Origin: Nelumbo lutea
Taxonomy: Eukaryota; Streptophyta; Magnoliopsida; Proteales; Nelumbonaceae
Direction of reading: 5' to 3'
NCBI GenBank assembly: GCA_022828595.1
Contig: JAKGHH010000002.1
Coordinates: 44,300,222 to 44,364,221 of the forward strand
Length of the DNA: 64,000 nucleotides
Position numbers and translations under genes: made by a program
In this document: positions 59,471 through 64,000 of the stretch, piece after piece
Numbering within the stretch: the stretch's first letter is position 1
Layout of the letters: every line of letters begins with the position of its first letter
Notes under the pieces: generated by a model
Told to the model about the DNA's origin: nothing
Seen by the model: only the letters and a program-made list of their open reading frames with translations
Database searches by the model: none

Positions 59471-60420
59471 TTACATATATTCAGAGGGTGCCTTCCCCCA
59501 ATGCCTTGAAAATGCCCTAATATTTTAAGTTTTTTTTTTAATTTTTCATGTAAATAAGGTAATAATCAATTTAGTCATAAAAATCTATTATTAAAATGAT
59601 ATTTTTGTTATATTTAAGTGTTGACAACTTTCCATTCACATGAAAAAATTATTTATCCACCTAGGAAATGAGTACTCAGGAAATAAACTTTCCTTGGTTC
59701 TTAGCTCCACCCTACAGTTGAGGTAGGTGCTAATTCAGAATTGATGCCAATATATGAACAAACATTAGTGCTTAGAGTGAGGATATTTGACATTTTGAAT
59801 TATGTGAATTGAAGTGTATTTATCCGTAAAAAATATGGATTTAACTCCGCCCATTCTGTAACCCACCTAAGAGAGTGCCCAACAGAATAATCTGGATAAG
59901 AATTCGGGCCCGGGTAATTTACAAGGGTGGGTCCTAAGGACCTAATCGTCTTAATCAAAGACATTGGTTACTTATGAGGCCTGTGTCCCAAGACCTTAGT
60001 TTTTGCAAGAGAAACTCAGGCCATAGCTTTATGGGGCTACAAAGAAGTGTTTCGGCCTTTTGACCTTTGGGCCCATGGAGATTATATGGGTAACGATCAA
60101 AGAGCCTCTACCGAGGACTCTTCAAATAATTCGTAAAACTGATTAACTGATGGCTAAAGGTAATCTGATACTTCTGCAGCATGGCGGGTTGCAACCTGGC
60201 AAGTTGTAGGATCCAAAGCACAATTGTCAGGTAGTCTACATCCTTAGCTTAGACGGTTAGACCCAAGGACGCCCAGCTTCAACGTACTAAAATCCAACTT
60301 TCCAAAGCTTCAAAATCAGTATGTAGTGTGTACTGTGTCCAATCAATTAGCAGCAACAGCGCTCATTGATTCTTTTTTATCAAAAAACAACCACAACAAC
60401 TATAAACACTCCCATTTTAT
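59471..60420. other. Upstream region of the PWWP gene
   Basis: No gene seen. The promoter of the PWWP gene should lie in the right part; no TATA box was found. Confidence 0.4.
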
Positions 60421-60426
60421 TCACTG

Positions 60427-60443
60427 GAGAGAGAGAGAGAGAG
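60427..60443. repeat. (GA)n microsatellite in the PWWP gene leader or promoter
   Basis: Eight GA units, followed downstream by CT-rich stretches (60486-60522 and 60565-60600) of the kind common in plant 5' leaders. Confidence 0.8.
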
Positions 60444-60665
60444 ATCAACGTGGCCCGTCCCAACTCATCTTTCACGTCGTCATGAGACTCTCTTCTCTCT
60501 CTCTTCTCTCCCTCTCCATCTCTAATGACGCCAATATAATCGTCTCGACTTAGGGCTTTGCCATCTTCTCCCCCTCTCTTGCTATCTCTATGTTTCTATT
60601 TCAATTCTCTTTCCCTGCAATCCTCATCAAAGGAGATAAATCTGAGTACTAAATTGTTTGCGATA

Positions 60666-63600
60666 ATGGCGAAGAAAACAACGAGTAGAAAGGGAGGGAA
60701 GGTAGAGCAAATTCACATTCCAAAGTGTTGTCAGCAACCCAGAAGCCGTGCCCCCAAACCTCGCACCGACTTCTCTCCTTTCGTCTGCTCATCGTCCACG
60801 TCCTCTGCGTCATCTTCACCTTCTTCTTCCCCTCCTGAAGCTGCCGCCACCACTGCTGCCGGCGATCGCCTTGCTTTTTATACTTATCGTCGTCGTCGCG
60901 GTTCGTCTCATCATTCATTATTTCCAATCGTTGAAGTATATATCAGTTTATTCAATTGCTCAATTGAATTTTGTTCCTGCATTTTATTCGATCTTCTGGA
61001 TTGAAATTATGGTTAAAATTTCTGCTTTGGGCACTCTCTTAATCCCAATTTGATTAATCCTCTGTGGTTATGGAATTAATATTTGATGATGCATTTAGAG
61101 ATTAACGAACTTAGCAATTCTTTGCCGTTCCATGTTCTTCCTTGACATGACAATGGGATGAGATTAGTGCCAGAGAACAAAAGTTGAGTCGAGAAAATTG
61201 GAATTAAAACTAAAGGAACTAGAATTACGGTTTCCAGGTATCCACAATTGGGAAACTAGTGCCTATTGAATTGAAAACTTGGATATGTTACTGAGGATCA
61301 TTGGTGGATTCATCAACCTTCTTGAGGTGTTCCATCCCATTCATCAAAGAAAGGAGAAATTTCACACTGATTAAAAAGGTTACAAGACAATTTCCAATTA
61401 CTTAATTCCAAAAGGTTAAGCCCGTCTCGTTGTATGGTAATTAGTTGATGTTTTATTGAAGAAAAATGTTTAAATGCTCTTTTGAAGCATCTCTGCCAGA
61501 TCAAATGAATAATGAGTAATCATGTTAGTGGATAAAAACAAGAATATGACCACCCCAAAGAAAAAGTGTCTCCTTTCTCAGTCTTAGGCCGATGAAAGTC
61601 ATTTCTGTTCTATCCTTTTTTCTTTGATAAGTGATTTCTGTTTTTCCCTTTTTAGAATGATCATGCGAAGTTCTTCTCTCTTTTTTGTGTTTTGTCATAT
61701 AATAACAAAAAGGGAGTTTTTTTTTGTAGTAATAAATGAAGCTTAGAATATCTTTTTAGATTGTAATCTTATATTAAACACATCTCGTTGTTCTCCGTGG
61801 TGCTATGGAGTCCAAAATGAAGTTGCTTCATCCATTGTCTTTGTAGCATATGTTGAAATTTTATTTAAAATATTTAAGCTTTTGTTTTGGAAAATTTGAT
61901 ATGATAGGTCCTGCACTGGAGCTCTTGAGCTGCAAAGATGGTTTATCCAGCATCACAACAGCTAGCGTGGAGCAAGGATGCAAGGAAAATGAAGCACCCA
62001 AGTTCCCTTTGGTTCAGTCTAGTCCCAAGAACAAAGGACAGGAAGGACTCTTGTCAGATTCAGTTGGATTACAACTTACTGAAGCTGACTCAGTTTATCA
62101 AAATGCAATGTTGTATATCTGTGATGCTAGGTTTGTCTCATGCCTTTGTGGCATTGCAGTCTTGCAAGAATTACTTGTTGTGGAAATGGCTGTCAATTTG
62201 TCCAGGAAATCTCTGGGTTCATTAATGATTTACTTTCTTCGAAGAAACTCTTTAATGCACTTCCCTCATAATAAAACCGGGTTCCTCACTTTTAAGATGA
62301 AGAAAGAAAAACTAGGCTACTACATGGCAAAAAAGGGCCATTACCCTATGTTGGTTGTGCCCATCTGGGTCTTGGGAGTGGTGGACTGGATACGGACCTA
62401 ATTTATGGCTCTTTTTTTTTTCACAAAGTGGCACTCTCAGGCGTGAACCCACTTTCTTGCACTTTCTGCACAATGGTTCAGATGGCAATTGATCCAAAAC
62501 AACTTGATATGCCCATATTGAATATTTTGTGGCCAAAAAGTTATTGAGTTTGAATCATCAATACCATCAAATATTAACTATCGAGACAAATACAATACTG
62601 CAGATGCAAGATCAATGAACCATATTATCAATATACCAAATTATTTAACTATGATATCTTTAACGGGAATTTCATCAAGCCAATACAATGCATCAAATAA
62701 GCACCTGTATAAGGTAGTAATAGCTACAAGCACCAAGTTTGTTTTTTTATTGAAATCATTCTCCATATGAATGTATTTTCATCTTTCCTTACCGGGTTCA
62801 GACGCCTAAGATTGATTTAGCTACATATTGCATTCAACTCCAATAAGTACATCACAGATCAAATGGACAACCATTTGGTATTTTTAGTATTCTATGTTGC
62901 AGTGTCATTATTTTAAGCAAACTTTTCTCTTGTCCAAATTGTCAAAGTCTCCCATAACTGCCAAGTTTGAAGCATATATTAAGTACTTCCTCCCTTTATT
63001 TATTTCTTTATTTATTTATTGATAAGTATCAATAAAATAATGACAACATTGGGTAATGTCCTATTTTTATTTAGTTTTTCCTTAATTCAGATAAAAGTCC
63101 AAATTTACTGGCAACTCAACTTGGGTTCTAACACTTTAAACTTTGTTTAGATGCCTTAAATTGGGTTCTTCTCAAAAATAAAACCATTTTCTCTGGTGAT
63201 ATCATATTTGATCATTTTCCTCAACCCTTTTTGTCTAATGATTTATTTTCTTCCTTGATTAAGTTCTACCCTTCCCAAGACCCTAGATAGCTGGGACCAA
63301 CATTGGGTAATGACTTTTTTTTATTTAGTTCTTCCTTAATTCAGATAAAACTCCAAGTTTACAGGCAACTCAACTTGGGTTCTAACACTTCAAACATTTT
63401 TTAGATGTCTTTAATTTGATTCTTATCAGAAATAAAATCATTTTCTCTGGTGATATCATATTTGATAAGGAATCTTTTTTTCCTCAGCCCTTTTTGTCTA
63501 CTTTTGGAAATAGGATATATGTGATGTTCCAATAACAGACATCTTCTATTTTATTCAGGAACATCAGAAGGCATGTCTCTGATACTGATGGAACATTAGC

Positions 63601-64000
63601 TTTTACTCCTGATAAATCTACATCACGAATTTCAGAAAGCAATGATGTTTGGATAATTCCTGGAAATATAGTGTGGGCTAAAACAGCCTGCCAGATGTGG
63701 TGGCCTGCAGAAGTAGGTTACATTTGCATTATTTTCAGAATTTGATTGATATTGAATTGGTTAATTTGCAATTTTATTTTGAGGTAAATAGACTCTTTAT
63801 TCATTAATATTATAGAATGAGATGTAGATATGTAAATATGGAAGATATGGTCAAGTCCTGGCAACCAAAATGTTGGTCACACTTTAAATGTAATGAACAA
63901 CATGCATTAATTGGACAACCTAGGTTAGTACAGGTAATATTTACACTATTGGAAATTAATTTCCTCAAAGATAATACCTTTTCGGTCTGGCATTTCAAAT
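60666..64000 (+). CDS. PWWP-domain protein, first three exons (continues beyond window)
   Basis: Exons 60666-60900, 61908-62130 and 63559-63712 join in phases 1, 2 and 0 with GT-AG borders. The start lies in ataATGGCG. The N-terminus is basic (MAKKTTSRKGGKVEQIHIPK) and then Ser/Pro/Ala-rich, with LAFYTYRRRRG at the first junction and GPALELLSCKDG after it. Exon 3 ends WIIPGNIVWAKTACQMWWPA then E, the start of a PWWP/Tudor-type domain (the W-W-P-A element is clear). Such domains bind methylated histone tails or DNA in the nucleus. The rest of the protein lies past 64000, so I cannot tell whether it is a stand-alone PWWP protein or carries another catalytic domain. Confidence 0.83.

Noticed and set aside
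1..64000. CRISPR arrays, bacterial operons, tRNA or rRNA genes
   Set aside because: None seen. Tandem repeats present are minisatellites inside LTRs, and the gene structure is that of plant nuclear DNA.

Overview
The window looks like nuclear DNA of a flowering plant. Plant gene families are split by many GT-AG introns. Most of the sequence is transposable-element debris of typical angiosperm types: Ty1/copia, Ty3/gypsy, LINE, hAT, PIF/Harbinger-like and Mutator-like MITEs. The species cannot be named from the sequence alone. There are no bacterial operons, CRISPR arrays or phage genes.

Layout. 1-4650 holds a minus-strand Ty1/copia element, cut by the window edge, with gag, pol, primer-binding site and one LTR. 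6252-11996 holds the 5' half of a FluG/nodulin-glutamine-synthetase-like gene (minus, seven exons found), including a U12-type AT-AC intron; LINE fragments fill its long second intron. 12256-15414 is a stack of foldback and hAT MITEs plus a 1.44-kb PIF/Harbinger-like element carrying a captured carboxylesterase fragment. 17027-24833 is a 13-exon kelch-repeat/coiled-coil gene (minus) with two one-base frameshifts; a gypsy fragment sits in its largest 3' intron. 26274-29299 is a MITE cluster. 30373-35792 is a complete but inactive Ty3/gypsy element with LTRs and a TAACT target duplication. 36718-43005 is a second PIF/Harbinger-like element, carrying two exons of an NADPH-cytochrome P450 reductase gene and itself split by a non-autonomous LTR element. 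43135-48200 is MITE-rich and contains an orphan copy of a glycine-rich-protein promoter. 49022-53177 holds two related solo LTRs. 53698-54450 is a PPR pseudogene. 55444-56042 is a glycine-rich cell-wall-type gene with a frameshift. 56968-59470 holds nested MITEs. 60666 to the right edge is the start of a PWWP-domain gene (plus, three exons seen).

The host genes do not form a pathway together. The main points of interest are two PIF/Harbinger-like elements that each carry a piece of a host gene, a U12 intron in the FluG-like gene, and a set of foldback elements that share a central palindrome but have different arms. Splice sites, phases and target-site duplications were read by eye. Family names come from recognising protein motifs, not from database searches.
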